The notes: generated by a model from the letters alone, not told the origin. A stretch of 64,000 bases of DNA from Distichodus sexfasciatus (GCA_032718565.1 JAVGVS010000043.1:1608595-1672594); one strand, 5' to 3'; counted from the first letter of the stretch, positions 26,401 to 41,912 are shown. Numbers and translations are program-made.

Positions 26401-28678
26401 AAAAACTCAGCGAACGGTGGTCAGAGTGCTATTGTCATCCGTATCACTGGTGTGGGCTGATGAGGCGTGCAGGGGTGGCGGTCTCAGACTGATGAGTCAC
26501 TGACGAGCTTTGTGGGCCGCCAGCAGCAGCCTGTAGATGGTTATGGCTGCCGTGTCAGTGGGGCCCGCGGGCTTCACATTAAACAGACTAATGAAGTCCC
26601 AGTGGCCCCTGATAGAGGACTATCATTTCAAATGAGTCAAAAGGGGGATGTGGTGGTTAGTGGGTTAGTGTTCAAAAACAGTGTTATAGGTTTGCGGTCG
26701 AGGGATACAGAGTGGGCCATGGGGGACATTAAGGCTAGAGTTTACCTGCCCTGAAATACTGGATCTCAAGTGTCAGCTAAATATTAAGCTCATCATGGTG
26801 AAGTAGTGATATTTAGGATCAGGGACTCGAATAGGTTCAAAGAACGAAATATGGAAAGCAGAAAAAGACAAGATTTTGGGACGAACATGAGCAAAAACGG
26901 GTAGAAAAATAAAGAGTGAATAAGATTACATTTATTACATTATTTCCTGGGTCTCTTGTTTTATAGTTATTTAGGGACCAAAATCACAAGTGCTCTGTAT
27001 GCTATAACGTGTGGAACAACAGACCCCGACAATCACACACATACACATATACAGAGTCAATCATCCAGAGCAGATTGCTACAACATGGTAGTAGATACAT
27101 TATTAAGAGACTAAGCACTAAGTGGCAGTAGTCTCCTTTACAACATACTTTAGGCCATAGCCCTGAAAAGATATACCCTTGAAAAAGTTATATTTTTATT
27201 CATTTTTCAATAAAACCTTTCTGATGCCTATTTATTTTATCCTATTGAAATATAAATCACTTGATAAAGGCAATGTCATTTCTGACAGAATGTCATTAGC
27301 CATTCCTGAATAATAAAGTAATGAAATAATGATCTAATTGGAAATTAATTAAATGAGAGGTCTCGGAACACCAGAATGAAAAAAATAGGGTTTCTAGTAA
27401 GCATGAACCAAAATGAAACGTATTTTTTATGTGTAATCCCTAGTTACAGCGAGAGTAAGATGACCACTCACTCATGTTCTGAGTCATTAGAAATAACCGT
27501 GTTAGAATGCAGCGTAGACATTGACCTTTGATAACTGCAATATGTAATAGCAATAACTTGAACATTTGCAATGGTAGAGAGATCCTGGTATATTAAACTG
27601 CAATGGTACCTCTATAAAATGCAACCAATCAAAGCAATGGTTTGCGGAGAATGGTCGATATTAGCATAAGTGTTCACATACAAACACACTCTTACACTCT
27701 GCACATGGTCATAACTAGTATTAAGATGAATGTGTTTTTATATTCACTTGTATAAATACATATTTGCACGCTAGCATCTGAGTTCACAGGCAAAACACAC
27801 ACACAATGCTAGGATGGTGGGCGCTCTGTTCTCACGGCAGGAGAGCTGGATCTGCTGACACACAAACTCACATCAGTGCACGTAAAGGCAGGAGCTACTA
27901 AACATGGACAGAGTGAACTCTCTCTTCCGCACTCACTCTCTCTGTCTTTCCGTATGTGTGTGTGTGTCTTTCTCTCTCTTTACCATATTTATGACTACCG
28001 AAGGGACCATTCTCATTTATGTTACAGAATCGCAAAAGCTGATAATGGGGTACATCAGAATGGTATAAAGAGATATAAAAAAGGGATAAAGTAAAAAAAA
28101 TACATATATACAAGGCTTAGATTTTTAAATATTAAAGAGAGAAAGAAAAACTTTCAACAAGACCAACTTTCTTGCTGGAATCCATGGCAAAGGTTGGGGT
28201 TATTCTTCAAACACATTGTTACATAAAGAAAGATGTGCATATTTAATACCAGTGTCACATATTTACGACCTCTAGAACCCACAGATCCGTAAAACGTGTG
28301 TGTGTGTCTGTGCCTGTGCAGAGCTTCCTTGGCAGAACAGCTTATGGTAAAGATACAGTTAAGGATTGTTTTTGCTGGAGTGTCTGTGAGTTCTTTTGCT
28401 GAGTTCCCTATTTTATTTTTCCTCTTCTTCATCTTGCTACTTGGGGACTTTAGGGCTCTTTCATTAAACTTTAAAACTACAACTCGCTCTGAAGCCCGTT
28501 GTGATGAATTAAACACGCTGCGCTATTCTACACACACGCTTCCTCAGCCTTTGCCACCGACACCCCTCCTTCTCTTTCCATCGCTCCTTTTCCAGCCCTT
28601 CCTGCCCCTTTTTTCTGTCTCCCCCTCCCTTTCCCTGTATTCACTTTTTTCTCCTTACTCCCTCTATCTCTCCCTTTC

Positions 28679-28713
<35 letters not shown>

Positions 28714-30157
28714 CCCATTCTTTCTCCCTCTTCCTCCTTCCCCTATGCCACCCGCTACCATTTCCTCTTTCTCTTTCCCTCTCTCTATATCTATATTAGG
28801 GAGGTGGTAGTGTAACAGTTAGGGCATTCGCCCCGTGATCAGAAGGTCGTCGGTTTGAATCCTACTTACTCAGTAGTAAAGGTACTACTGAGGTACTCAT
28901 GAGCAGTGATGGGAATAACGGCGTTACTGAAAAAAAGTCATTTTTCAGTAACGGGTAATCTACCCAATTACTCTTTCCATCGTTACAACGTCGTTGCCGT
29001 TATTGAGAATAACATGCGGCACGTTACTGTCATTAAGCTGTTTTCATCCGACCAAGCTCTCAGCTACAGGAGCGGCAAAGCTTTTTTCTTTTCTTTGCTG
29101 AGTGGCGAGACAACCGCATAAGGAATGATTGGCTGAGGTAGAGTACAAGCATAATTTAATTTAGACCTATTTGATCGCCAGTTGCGGCCTGTTGATGTGC
29201 AGTAAATATGGAAAGTTCTAAAACATCTATTGTGTTTTATCATTCTACTGTTATATACATAGTAATGACCAAATCTACAATGATATATTAAATTTGATAG
29301 GTGTCTTGTCTCACATTGTCCCACAGCGATATTAGAATAGTGTAGATTTGTGTACAATGTTTTCTGTTAAAAATGTATTTTTTAAATTTATATTTAGACT
29401 TTTCTTTATTTTAAGTGTTTATTTCATTAATTACACATACTTAATAGTCAGTGTTATTACAAATAATTGAACATACAGCTAAATTTCCATCAAAGGGGGG
29501 AGGGGGATCCACATTTCTGACATGTTTGAATATTTTTAAAAAATGTAATGCATACATTACTTTCCCTGGTAACTAGTTACTTTTATAATGCTGTAACTCA
29601 GTTACTTTTTGGAAGAAGTAACTAGTAACTATAACTAATTACTTTTTTAAAGTAATTTGCCCAACACTGCTCATGAGTAATGTAGCGTTCCCAAGCATTG
29701 CTGCCCATGTTAGTTACCCACTGCTCCTTCACGGATAGGTCAATTGCAGAAGTCACATTTTGTTGTGCTGTGTTCACAATGACAAATAATCACTCGCTTT
29801 CACTTTCATATCCACTGCTTTCTCCCTCCCGCTCTCTCCTCTCTCCCCATGTCTCTATCATTTCTCTCTCACTCTCTCCTTACTCCCTCTGTCTGTCCCT
29901 TGCTCCACTATGCGTCCTCCTTTCTCTATGCCACCCATCACTCTCTCTCTCTCTCTGTCCCTGTGCACTATTTTCTGTTTCTTTTCTTCCCTACCCTATG
30001 CCCCTCCATCCTTTCTTCTGTCTCTTTCCCCCTTTCTATACCCCTTTCTTTCTCTCTCCCGCTCTCTATATCTCTATAACCACTTCTTTTTCTCTGCCTC
30101 TCTCCTCTTTCTGCCTCTCCGCCGCTTTCTAATTTCTCTCTCACTTTTCCTTGTCCA

Positions 30158-30202
<45 letters not shown>

Positions 30203-31526
30203 CCTCCCTCCTTAGTGCCCCCATTCTATCTTTTTTCGTCTCTGCTTCTTTTCCTCCTTTCTAAATCCCACTCTGCCCCTTTCTTCTCTCTGCCTCTCTC
30301 TATTCTTCCTACCTCTCTCCTCCCCCTGCTCTCTTTCTCACATTTCTTCCCTTTTCTCTCTCTTCCTGCTTCTCTCCCTCCTTTCCTCTGCCGCCTTTTT
30401 CTTATTGCTCTGCTCTTTACCCTCACCCTTTCTTCTATATCTCTATATCCACCCTTTTCACCCTAATTCTCCCTCTTTCTTCCTCCTTGACACCCACCCC
30501 GTTTATCCTCTTCTTTTCTATGCCACCCATCACCTTTCTCTCTCTCTCTCTCTGTTGATTCATTCGTCAGGGCAGGCTCACATGGCTGGTGGCTCTTGCT
30601 CGCCGCTTCTCACATGAATCAGCAGGCGAGCAGGAGACCCGGGGGAGCCCAGATGTTTAGGACGGCATCTCGAATTTATGAAAACGCGGCTCTTTGATTT
30701 AAACTTTTTCCGATCGTACTTTTATTTCTTTCTTTTTTAGACAGTCTGGAGCCAACTCACTTTACACGCGAATCTGTGGCTGCACAGCAGGGATGTGTAG
30801 CAATGTTCAAATGTGTTTCACCGCACAGGTGTGGGAGAGATTATCTTATTACCAAAGGGAATCTTATATAAATAGCATACATTCAGCCATATGAAGGGAT
30901 AGAGCACTAGCATCTGATGCCATTCCTGCATTCGTCAAATAACGCGGTTTGTCTTCTGTACACTGCAAACAAGTTTACAAAGCTATAATCCACATTTTTT
31001 AGACTCTTTCCTAAACTTTTCAGTATAATTTTACTGTTTCTTTTACAAAGGCAGATTTTTTGAAAGACACAGAATTTCTTTTGGAAATAATATTTTTGCC
31101 ACATGATTAAATATTATCATTGTCATCACATAATATTGAATATTATCATCTTAAAATAAGTTTACCAAGTTCTCACAAACCCTAAATATGTTATATTTGA
31201 AATCCTTTGCCATATATTGTTGTATTGTGTGTTTTATCTCATAGGTTAAATGCACATTTTGTTGTCCTTCTCTCTTAGGTTAAATACAAATACACAATGC
31301 CTGAATGTGTGGACTGAAAACCTAAGAGACGGTGTTGTGAGCTAGGCCCGTGGGTTTGTTCTGGGCCTCCTGCTTGTGCTGTATTTCCTCATTCCCAGCT
31401 GTAATATGCCCCTTGTTCCTGTGTGTCATCTCTGTGAGCCACTAATGGAGTGATTACCCAGCATGCTGATCTATCACAGGCATATGAAGCTATAGGGCTC
31501 TTTATTGTGACAGATCTGAAACATCT

Positions 31527-31560
<34 letters not shown>

Positions 31561-34500
31561 ATGGAAGAAATAGATTTTGTTTTGTATCAATGAGCCCATA
31601 ATAGAATTCTACATCTTTCTAGACTCAAAGAGTATGTGTTTGTGTGTGTGTTCCGTGTAGTGTGCCAAAAAAGTATTAGCAAAAAATATGTAATGCAACC
31701 ATCTTTCCATTTATCAAGCTGAATTATGGATATTAGTTTCTATACATACTTAAGGATTTCTTGGAAAATTTTCAGTTCAATAAGAAAATAAGAATTAAAA
31801 AAAATCATTTAATTCATTTTCTTCATTTGATGTTGTTCTTTTTTCTGATTGATTCATTTAGAGCTTTGCTTAAATTGGAATGCTTTTAGTTTGATAAAAG
31901 ACCTTATTTCAAATTTGGATTAAGGGAATCTGCTGGTGGTAGCATAACTAAAATACCCTAAAGATTGAAGCCATTTTGAGCCAAAAGGCTCCTATCCAAA
32001 AGACACTAATGTGGCTAAATTCAATGAGAGCTAGTGGACTTTCCTTTTGCATGTCTCATTTGACTGAGTGAAAGAGGCACACAAGCATTAACAATGCTAC
32101 TGCATTAATAATGAAAAAGAAGCTAATGGGGACATTTGTAAAAAGTTATGTAAAGGACATCCCCATTACTTATTCCTTTAGCGGGCCATTTATACACTCC
32201 TTTTTCCACTGTAGTATGGCATCAGTGTATTGTGGAGGTAGCGTTAGGCAGCACACTGATGTATAATGTGTTGGTGTGCAGTGCAGAGCTCATGTCACTG
32301 GGAGCAGAGTCTTGTTATCCATTAATGATGGGAATGGGAGAGTGGGGATGTCTACATATTAACAATGTAGCATGGTGTTTTGGGTGTTCTGCCATCACTG
32401 GCCTGTTTGCAAGAGGGGAAATGTTTTTGATCTGTTCGTCATGTACTCCCACGCATTACCTAGTATGATAGCCAAAGACTGCAGAGTTTTTGAGCTTTTT
32501 TTTCAGCTACTCGCTGTGTGCATTCGTGATTTTGTCTCTGTCTTTAGTCTTTGTGGGCATCTATTATCATGGAGGGACACAGAAAAATCGTATTTTTTGA
32601 TGGTTTTGGAACACATATGAGGATATACATCGTCTAAGACCAATAAGGCAAGGCAAAAAGGCAAGATATACTTTTTGAGGCAGGTTTACTGAGATTAAGT
32701 TATGGTTTAGTTGAAGGTAGGGCAAGTATTTAGCTACGTACGTACAAGCCAAGGAAAATAAGCAATGAAAGCGGTGCAGTACAGCAAAAATATGTAATAA
32801 CTGTAGATGCAGTAAAACACATTCCGCCAGATGGAACTCTGTGGAGGGGAGGGTCCTATGAATCATTCCAGCAGAGGTTAAAAATAGAAGCAAATAAATG
32901 AATGGCATCCCCTCTTTTCTTTCTCTATGGCTCCTGAGAGTTCCGCTAATTACACGTGCTGTGAGGCGGTGCTGCAAGAGAGTGGGAGTTCTCGGGCAGC
33001 AGCAGGTTGCCTCTGGCCTGGGCCATCAGTAATTATTCTCTCATTAGCAGGGGCACGAGACAGCCCAGGTTACCACCACACTTCCCACATACACACGGTG
33101 GACACGCACACCGAGGTCCTCAGAGCTCTAGAGGTGGGGCCTATAATAACTTGTTAAAGAGGGAGGTGGTTTAAGCATCATAAAGAGGGCAGGGTGCAGA
33201 AGTCTGCTCTGAAGAGGGAGAAGGACATATAGATCCCCACAGGCATCCTATTAGGAGCATATATTAATTAAGACCTGCATTGTAGCTAGTACTTACTGAT
33301 TTATGTATTTAATCAAGACACTACCTTTCAGGTGCATTTTTTGTTAGGTAAATTACAGTCACAGTCTCAATTTCTGCCCACAGGGCACACTTAACTTTTT
33401 ATTGTTTAGGTAGTTAGTCATAGACTCAATAGTATGTTAAGATGAGGTTAAGCATTAAAGTCTTTTATAAAATCTCTCTTTTTATAGAACCAACAGGTCA
33501 ATAAACAGAATATTTTGTGATGTTAAAGTTTAATGCAGGGTTTGAAAAAAGGTTCTGTTTTTCATCTTATTTTGCTTGTTAATTCAAAAGGAAAGGTAAT
33601 AATTCCAAACACGAACAAGTGTGTGATGGTTAGAGTTCAGGCCAAGTTTAGTGCTCATCGTTTCTCTCATGCATATGAAGTCCAATCTTCTCCCACCTTG
33701 TAATTGCCACAGATTGAGGATGTACAACTGTGTGGACAGAGACTGGTTGGTGGGAATGGTAAGATAATGCTGAATTCAATTAAATTAACAGAGTTTTAAG
33801 GCTTCCTCCGGATTAGCACTGTTTCTGACAGTAAGAATAGATAACGGGAGCACAGGCTGACCTTTCCTTCATCTTCACACATATTTTTTTTTGTGTCCGC
33901 AGAGTAGCCTGCTGTTTTCTTATGTGCGTGTGTAAAAGTGCGGTGTGTGTGTGTGCGCAGCATCTGGGTGAGCTTTTCCATGAAAGTGGCAGGGCCGACA
34001 GGCTCCCCACCTCACCCCCTCCTCCCCACCTCGGGCTGATTTGATTAGACCACTGCCTGCTGTGCCTGTAATTACATTTGCCTGTTGTTGCAGGTTAAGA
34101 ACAGCCCGGTCCCCGGTGGTTCTCCCCTATTTCCCCCTCCTTCCCTCCCTTCCTATTTCCCCAGCTGCCTCAGGGGAGTTGCCAGATAACAAGTCGTCAT
34201 GACAACCACGCTGGCGCTAGGGATCTCCAGCTCTGCTGCTCACCGACTTTGCACTTTCCTCTGTGGCGGCTGAAGGTTTTTTTCTTTTTTCCACTTTTTA
34301 TTGGCAGCATTATTTTTATCAGCGTTCGATGCGGTTTTCATTTGTGGTTCACAGCAGAGACTACAAAACCAAACGTGACATGAGTTCATTTAGGAGAGCG
34401 AATAAATAAAATGGTTACTGCACACTCTGGATTCTAGCTACTGCAGTCTGTGTGTGTGTGTGTGTGTGTGTGTGTAAAGTGTGTGCAGGTTGTAGGTGGA

Positions 34501-37500
34501 TGATAGATTGAAAACTTGTGCTCTTATTGATTGTAGCTTTTAGGAAGAGATTTTATATGTGAAAGCTAGTCTTTAGAAAAAAAAAAAACACTAGGAATTT
34601 GCTTTGGTGCTGAGGTTGGAATTAGTGTATTTACATAGCTATTATTATTAATTATTATTATTATCATTATTATTATTATTATTTCCTTTTTTTAACATGT
34701 GTGTAATTGTACATAATGAGACCAAACACCCCCATAATAATGGAAAGGCCTGATGTTATAAGGTCCTCATGACGGCAAAATGAACAAATTTTCTCTATTT
34801 TGGTAATATAAAGTTTTTTACATTTTTTAATTATTATCAAACATTAATTATAGGCTTTATACTATGGCTTTAAGTTGGAAGAAGGTGTATCAAAGGACCC
34901 GAATATCATGGTAAACTTCATTTACTATTCAAGTGTAATTTTGGGAAGGGTAACCGTTATGGTATTTGTCACTGAAGCTACTTTTCTTTATGATGGGTAG
35001 CATGTCCGGCTTGTTAAACCCCTACGCTGAGATGAGTTGGTCCGTTTGAGTACTACAGCATGGCAGCCCCTTTCCTTCCCCTCCTACACCCGGGATAACG
35101 ACCGCAGCCTCCCGCTGAAGCAGAACCACGGGTAAATCATAAAGCGTGAGCTGTCGGCTAATCGTTAAATTACCCGGAGAAGGTGGGCTTTCACCGGGGC
35201 CTCCAGGAGTGCCGCAACCCCTGCCAAACTCTCTCCGCCTGCCGGAAGGCGCTTGTAAATTGTGCTGAGCAGATGGGTCAAGGTTTTGATTTGGTCGTGA
35301 CCCGGGTTCATAAATCCGGATGATATAAACGAGGTTTGGGGGAGTGGGGGGATAGGGGTGGGATGGGATGCAGCGAATGGGCGACTCGTGCTGATTCTCC
35401 CCCGCTGCAGTCGCTCTGTCCTTAATGTTCCTAAAACAGGGCATGCAGAGAAAGAGAGAACGGGGGGGGCAAAAAACAGGCAAATCGATAAATCAATATG
35501 TATTGTGCCATCAGGCCGAGGTGAGCTAACACATACACACACACACTCACAAACTGTGGCACGGGAAAGAGCCATGTTTGCCAAAAGACATTTTATTGTT
35601 TTAGAGAGCGTGTAGGGTTTTTTTCCGCTTTTCTATTACCGGTTTTGGATCATTAAGCCATTGATTTTTGTTTGCCCGTGTAAGTGGTGAGCCAGGTCCC
35701 TGCAGGGAGAGCCAGAGCAGAATTTCTCGGCTTGTGACAGACAGTCCAATCCCCTCCCTGGGCACACTGTGTCAAGCTCTCACATCTCCTGTCCTGGCAA
35801 ACAGAGAAAGAGAGAGAGAAACAATCAGCATCATACATATATATATATATATGCCTGTATGTAATAACGCAAAGGCATATTTGAGATAAAAGCAGATTCA
35901 TGAGAATTAAAATACGAGCGGGAGGTGTGTGCACATTATGCAGGTTTGGTGGTTAGCTGTGTAAATACACATACAGTTGTGTTTGAGCGCTCGCAGCTCT
36001 CACTAAAACGCTCCAGTTCAGTCAAATCGTGCCTTTATTACAGACTAAACTCATATATTAGCTGAAAAATAACAACAACCAGCATTTTACTCACAATACA
36101 GCCATTTACTGAAATTTTGTAGTGTTATTCTGGAAGTGCGTCCATCGCATTATTGTGCCGTGGCACTGAGTAGTGCGTGGGGGATTGTGGGAAACGTAGT
36201 TCTTGCTCTGAAAGCCCAAAAGTAGTTAATTTTATAGGCCAAAATGAGTCCAAATTGCCTCGAAACTACTTTTAAAACTACACGTTTTGGATAATTTCAA
36301 GCCAATCTGGATTCATTTCGTCCTATAAAATGAGCTGGTTTTGGCACTTCTGGGTGAGAGCTATATTTCTAGTTAAAAGCAAAGATCAGAATTTAAGCCT
36401 CTCCTCTGAAAGTTCCGGCTAGGGTCCTTCACACGCGGTCACACTTGCACATGCTCCACAGCGACAATAACACAGGGCTGCCCGCAGACGTGTCTAACTA
36501 TAAGTTGGCATATTACACTCAGAAATCAGCGATATATATCGGCCAAACTCTAGACTAGGCCACCAATGTGTCCTGGCCAAACCCAAAGGTTAATATTCTT
36601 CAAGTTTTTAAACATTTTATACAGTTACTTTAATACAGTTACTGAAAAAAAGCAACATTTGTATTTTTGAGAACATCATGCAGGGGGTTGAGGGGATGAG
36701 GGTATGGAGAGACAAAGAAAAAGAAGAGGGCAAAGAGTGAAGAGAGGTACGATGAGAGGGAAAGACATCCAGACAGAGACATGTAGGTGCAGAGAGAGGG
36801 AGAGAGAGAAAAACATAGACAAAGACATAGAGACACCTAACACACTAACACATAAAGCAGAAGACAAAGAAAGAATCAGAGGCATAGAGACACCACAAAG
36901 AGAGAGATTTATGCTTGCAGATCTGACTCTTTCTGAAATAATTTGCCCAGCCCTACAACATAGAATCTATTGTACCTACCTATAAGGCCTATAATAAATA
37001 TAGCTTTATTATTGATAGTCGAACCACAAAGTCATTGAAAACATTTATTCTTCCTGTCTGATTATTTTTGATTATCTAACGTCTGTTTTACACCCTATTT
37101 ATCTGTGCTTCCATTACCACAGGCTGCTCCTGGGCTCAGGTGTACTCCTTTTCGCTCGTAATGACTACACCGTGTCTGAACTTCTTCCTCCAAAAAACTT
37201 TGCTCTTGTCTTGTCCCTCTTTAACTGCACGCTGAGAACTGGCTGTTCCGGGCCAGCTCTTGATTGGATATTTACGGGCGCAATTTAGGGGAGAAATTTT
37301 TCAGCATTAATAATGAAAATGATCGTCTCACTGTATGGGAGCTCAAGCTGGCTGGCTTGGCTGTCCTCCCCGAGTCCGTCAGAAAAAGGTGTGTGCAAAT
37401 GAGAGGGAGTAAATTAAGGAGCAGGCGAGCGTCTCTGCCTCCCTGCACATCCTGCCGAGAGAAGAACACTATTTTATTTCTCTTCAAAGGGCAAAAATAT

Positions 37501-40500
37501 TACATTGAGTTTCCTTTCAGCACAGCATGCGTCTCTCTCTCTCTCTCTCTCTCCCACCACTTCTCTCTCTCTCTTTGGTGATTGTATTCTAAATTATTAA
37601 AGATTTTAATCATTCTTCCAAGACTTTGTGTGTGTGGTGGGGGGGATGCCAAGAGTGGACGTGTGTAAAAGAGGAGAAAAGATATGGAGAATGGAACAGG
37701 TAGACGTGAGGAAGCCGCTTTGAGTGACGGATGCTCTTTGCTGTCCTTGTCTCTTTGAAGGTGAATAGGTTTTGTGCAAGTTTCATTTGAAGTGTGAGTG
37801 TGTGTGGGTAGGTTTTTAGGTATTTGTAAGCTCCTGCTTGTCAGCTAAATTCTAGAAAAACGTAAGTCATATTTTTGTCTCTTTGTGGCAACAGTTTTAT
37901 GTGTTAGGACCATTTTTCAGCATTTATAAAAACTAAAATTACAAAAAGATTTGTTTTTGGGTACTGCGGTTAGGGTTAGGTGTAGCTGTAGTGTTTGTTG
38001 TATCTCTAATGGCCATTAGTGAGCTAGTACTTATGTGCATGTACATTGATGTGTGTATGTGTGTGTACGTACTTGCCATTAGTAGAACCAAATGTATAAA
38101 CTCATGTGAAAAAATATTAATTTCACCACCATGTCCTTAAAACAAAATTTAAAAAATGTTAAAGTGATGTGTATGTGTATATAAATGTGAATGGTAAAAC
38201 AAGTATGTGTGACATGTTCAGTAATAATTTTACTTTTACTTTGTTAGACAAAATGAATTTGGGGGGGGGGTTCTTTTTATATAAATGTGCACGTGTGTAT
38301 GTGTGTATACATGTGCATGTGCATGCGCATGTGCCTGTGTGTGAGTGGGGAAGAAAGCATGAGAGACAACGACAGAAACTGTGACAGATTCTGTGATGCA
38401 GCTCTCGGCTGTTGGAGGAAAGTGTCAGCGCCACGTCACCCTGCAGCATGTCTCTTAGAGGCAAAGTGTCCAGCCACACTCCAGCTCATGCTTACATTAT
38501 TATCCTATTATGTATGACCTGCTCTACAGCCCCAACACACACTGAAAAAAGCTACAATCACTTTGTTTAGTGGAGATGTTAAAGCCTGCAGTCCCAGATT
38601 ATTCTGTGAAAAACAGCAAGCTACTTTTAGTTGGTCATCATCTTAGTTCCATTTCATTTGGGGTAATTTGAATGTGCTTTTTAAAACTTTAAGTTGATAT
38701 TTCTAGTCAAATCGTCTTTCCAAGTCAGTTTGATGTTATGTTTTGAAACATTGATCAGCAGTAATTAGAAGCAGCCATACCCAGAAGCTCACCATCACAA
38801 ACTTGGGATTTAAGGCTCAGTGCTGGACTAAAGTCACAAACTTTAATATTATAGTGATTTCCCATCTGAAAAGTACATGACAGGCTTTTATTTGAATCCA
38901 CTCTCCTCCATCAAAAGGAGAAGACACCAGGGTGATGATTTTTTAAACCGAGTCAATACAATAAGTTGAAAATTGAGGTTAGGTGCCCAGGGACTTTGGT
39001 CTGGGCTCTCATTTGATCTGAATAAAAGAGGATTTATGACCAAAGATAAGTGAATCTCCGTGGTCTTGCTTTACATATACTTCTATAGTTTGTTGTTAAT
39101 ACCTAGAAACCTCCCCTTTAAATTAATCATTTTATTATTTATTATTTTATTATCATGATGATCATGATATCATGACGATAATGCGGATGCTAATGAAATG
39201 ATAATGAAACACACCAGGCAAACAATAGAGTAGAATACTAAAATTTGTCAGGCAACATGGAGCTGAGTTCAGAAAGATAAGTCTAGTAATACTGAGTCAG
39301 AAATATGAAAAAGAAAAAAGAAAAACACTTCCGGTCTAAATTCCAGCTCAAAAGCTTTTGTTGATTTCTCAATGCTTCAGCACATCTTCAGGGCTGTGAC
39401 TGCCTTGCTGCTACGCTGCTAAAACTGTTCTCATAGCAACATGCCCTCAATACAGTACCACAAATGTATGCCAGTTTTTAAGAGGTGGGCAACTTTCAGC
39501 ACAAAACTGAATCCCATTAACAGCATGAACTTTAGAAAATCGATTGGAATATGTAACTAGTCACTTTTTAAACATCTCCACTCTATGCAACCCTCATATT
39601 TTTGGTCTGATCAGGAATTAACATTCAGAAAGCAACTACGCTGATGAAAGAAAGTGTTTCTTGCCCCACTGGCTTTTATTCATTGTAAATCACTTTAGCA
39701 TTTTTGGCTGTAGTTATTCTTACAAAGGCATAATTGCAAGGTAGCAGTCTAGAGATGGGGTGTCATGAGTCAACCAAAATATATTCCCATTAGACTGGGG
39801 ATTAGATAGTCGTACTGTTTTCTGTACACCAAGAAGAGGACAGTTGAATAACCTCAAAATGTTTCTTTATAGACAACCACCATATAATGATAGTAACAGA
39901 TGATTACAGTCATGGCAGAAAACGCATGGGAGTTGAAGCAGAACTTGAACCCATGACATGCCTGAAGGAGCACTATTATCTTATTAGGAACGTGTGTGTG
40001 TGTGTGTGCGTGCGTGCGTGCGTACGTTCGGTTTGAAGGGGTGAGCGCATATTCACTGGAGTGTACCAGTGCAGAAGTATGAAGATTATTGTTGGAATGT
40101 TCGTATAAAGGCATTTCTAATGATTGTTTTAAATAATGATCACAGATTAGTTCATCTCTGTCCTAATGGGCAAATGTCTTTTGTCTTCACACAGTTGCAT
40201 TTGGCATATACTGTACAGCATGTGTGATGCTAGACAGTTACTGCGAGCATCTTAATATGGTATTTGTAACAATGTAACTTTTTGAGATTACGCATGGACC
40301 AAAGTGTCTGCAGTAAAGTTTGTGATTAAACAAAACAAAAACTTTTTAACAAATCTTAATAACGCTTGTTTATCCTTTCAAATTCTAACATTAAGTGAAT
40401 GTAATCAAGTATACATTATATGACCTCAATGAACGTTATGAAGAGTTAACTTCCTTTATTATGTCCTGCATAAACAGCCTGGAAAGCCTTGATGCTGGAA

Positions 40501-41600
40501 GTTGCTTTTTTGAAGTCTTAGCCAATCAACAGAAGTTTCCTCATAAAGTGGGATTTTCTTCATACAAGTCATGTTTACCATGTATGCACTTTTAAAAATG
40601 TTTGGCTACAATATTTCTTTATGGGTAATATTGTATACTTCACATTTTTGTCTATAGTCTAGATGTATTAGTTAGCCCGTATCTGCTTTAAACTGCAATT
40701 ACTTTTGTCGTAAACAAGAATGTATGCAATGGTGCACACAATATAAATGCATCGCTGTCCCCTGGCATGGTAACAGAACGCTCCCAATGGAATCACACTA
40801 TTACGTATGTGTTCTTTATCAGATCTCACCATAAGATAGAAATAATATCGTAGTCACCTGAGGATGTTGCATTATCAGTTTCCAAAAGCCGCTCTTCAGT
40901 TTGTCTTGTGGGAGTTCTGTTGGTATCTTCTTTTATCTTACTTTAAAAGAACACATTATATCGAAAACACCAGGGTTCTTTTGGAGCAAACAGAAAATAT
41001 ATTTTGAAACATGTATTGAGTAAGATTAATTAATTGAGACGTAAGTGCCTAGAATAAAATGTACAACATACATCCTGGCCTTGCATGCAGGCTGCACAAC
41101 ATCTACAAAATGTGAAAGTTAGCTAGGAGTTAGTAATAATATACTGACGATCAGTAGTGTAGTACTCGGGGATGGTACCTTGCTCATGAGTATCTCAGTG
41201 GTAGCTTTACTGATCCCTAAATGCATACTTACGTCTGAAACATTTGTAAATGTCCAACATCAAATCTATTAGTGATCATTTCTGGGCACCAGGAGGTAAT
41301 TGTTGTGGTCAAAGAGCAAGCAAAACATGCTCAGCAACTCGACAACAATGCTGAAACTCAGAAGCGGTTCATTGTGAGTATAGTAGGTTTGTGCTCTTGA
41401 AACCACAGACCAAATTAGCTTCGATTCCCCATAGTTCAGCTTCTCTTGAAGCATAAGGAAGCTGTTACTGCTATCAGCTGTTTTTCCCAATGCGTCTGTC
41501 TCTCTCTCTCATTCTCCGTTCTATATTTAATCAGTCAGGCTGCTGGATGGTTGATGATGGGATAAGAGAGGAGAGTGTGAGTTTGCCTGGACGGATGATA

Positions 41601-41655
<55 letters not shown>

Positions 41656-41867
41656 CACCCCCCAGAGGGATAGTGTGTGTATGTATGTATGCAATGTGTG
41701 TGTAAGCTCCTCTGCACTAGTATACGTGTGGAGTTAAAGCACAGTAGTTCTTTGCTGTAATGGTTGCTTACTACTGTAAGAGTGTTAAATCATCCCTAAG
41801 GACAAGCCTAGCTGTGGCCTGCTTTCTGGAGATCCACAGAATGACGATGTCCAGTGTAGAGGAAGAG

Positions 41868-41912
<45 letters not shown>

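Noticed and set aside
28799..28870. Functional tRNA gene
   Set aside because: Only A- and B-box-like stretches survive; the stems do not pair well and the unit continues into a SINE body.
34987..35040. Short frame beginning MMGSMSGLLNPYAEM as an alternative exon
   Set aside because: It reaches a stop quickly, lacks a clear acceptor and donor in phase, and does not match a CELF peptide.
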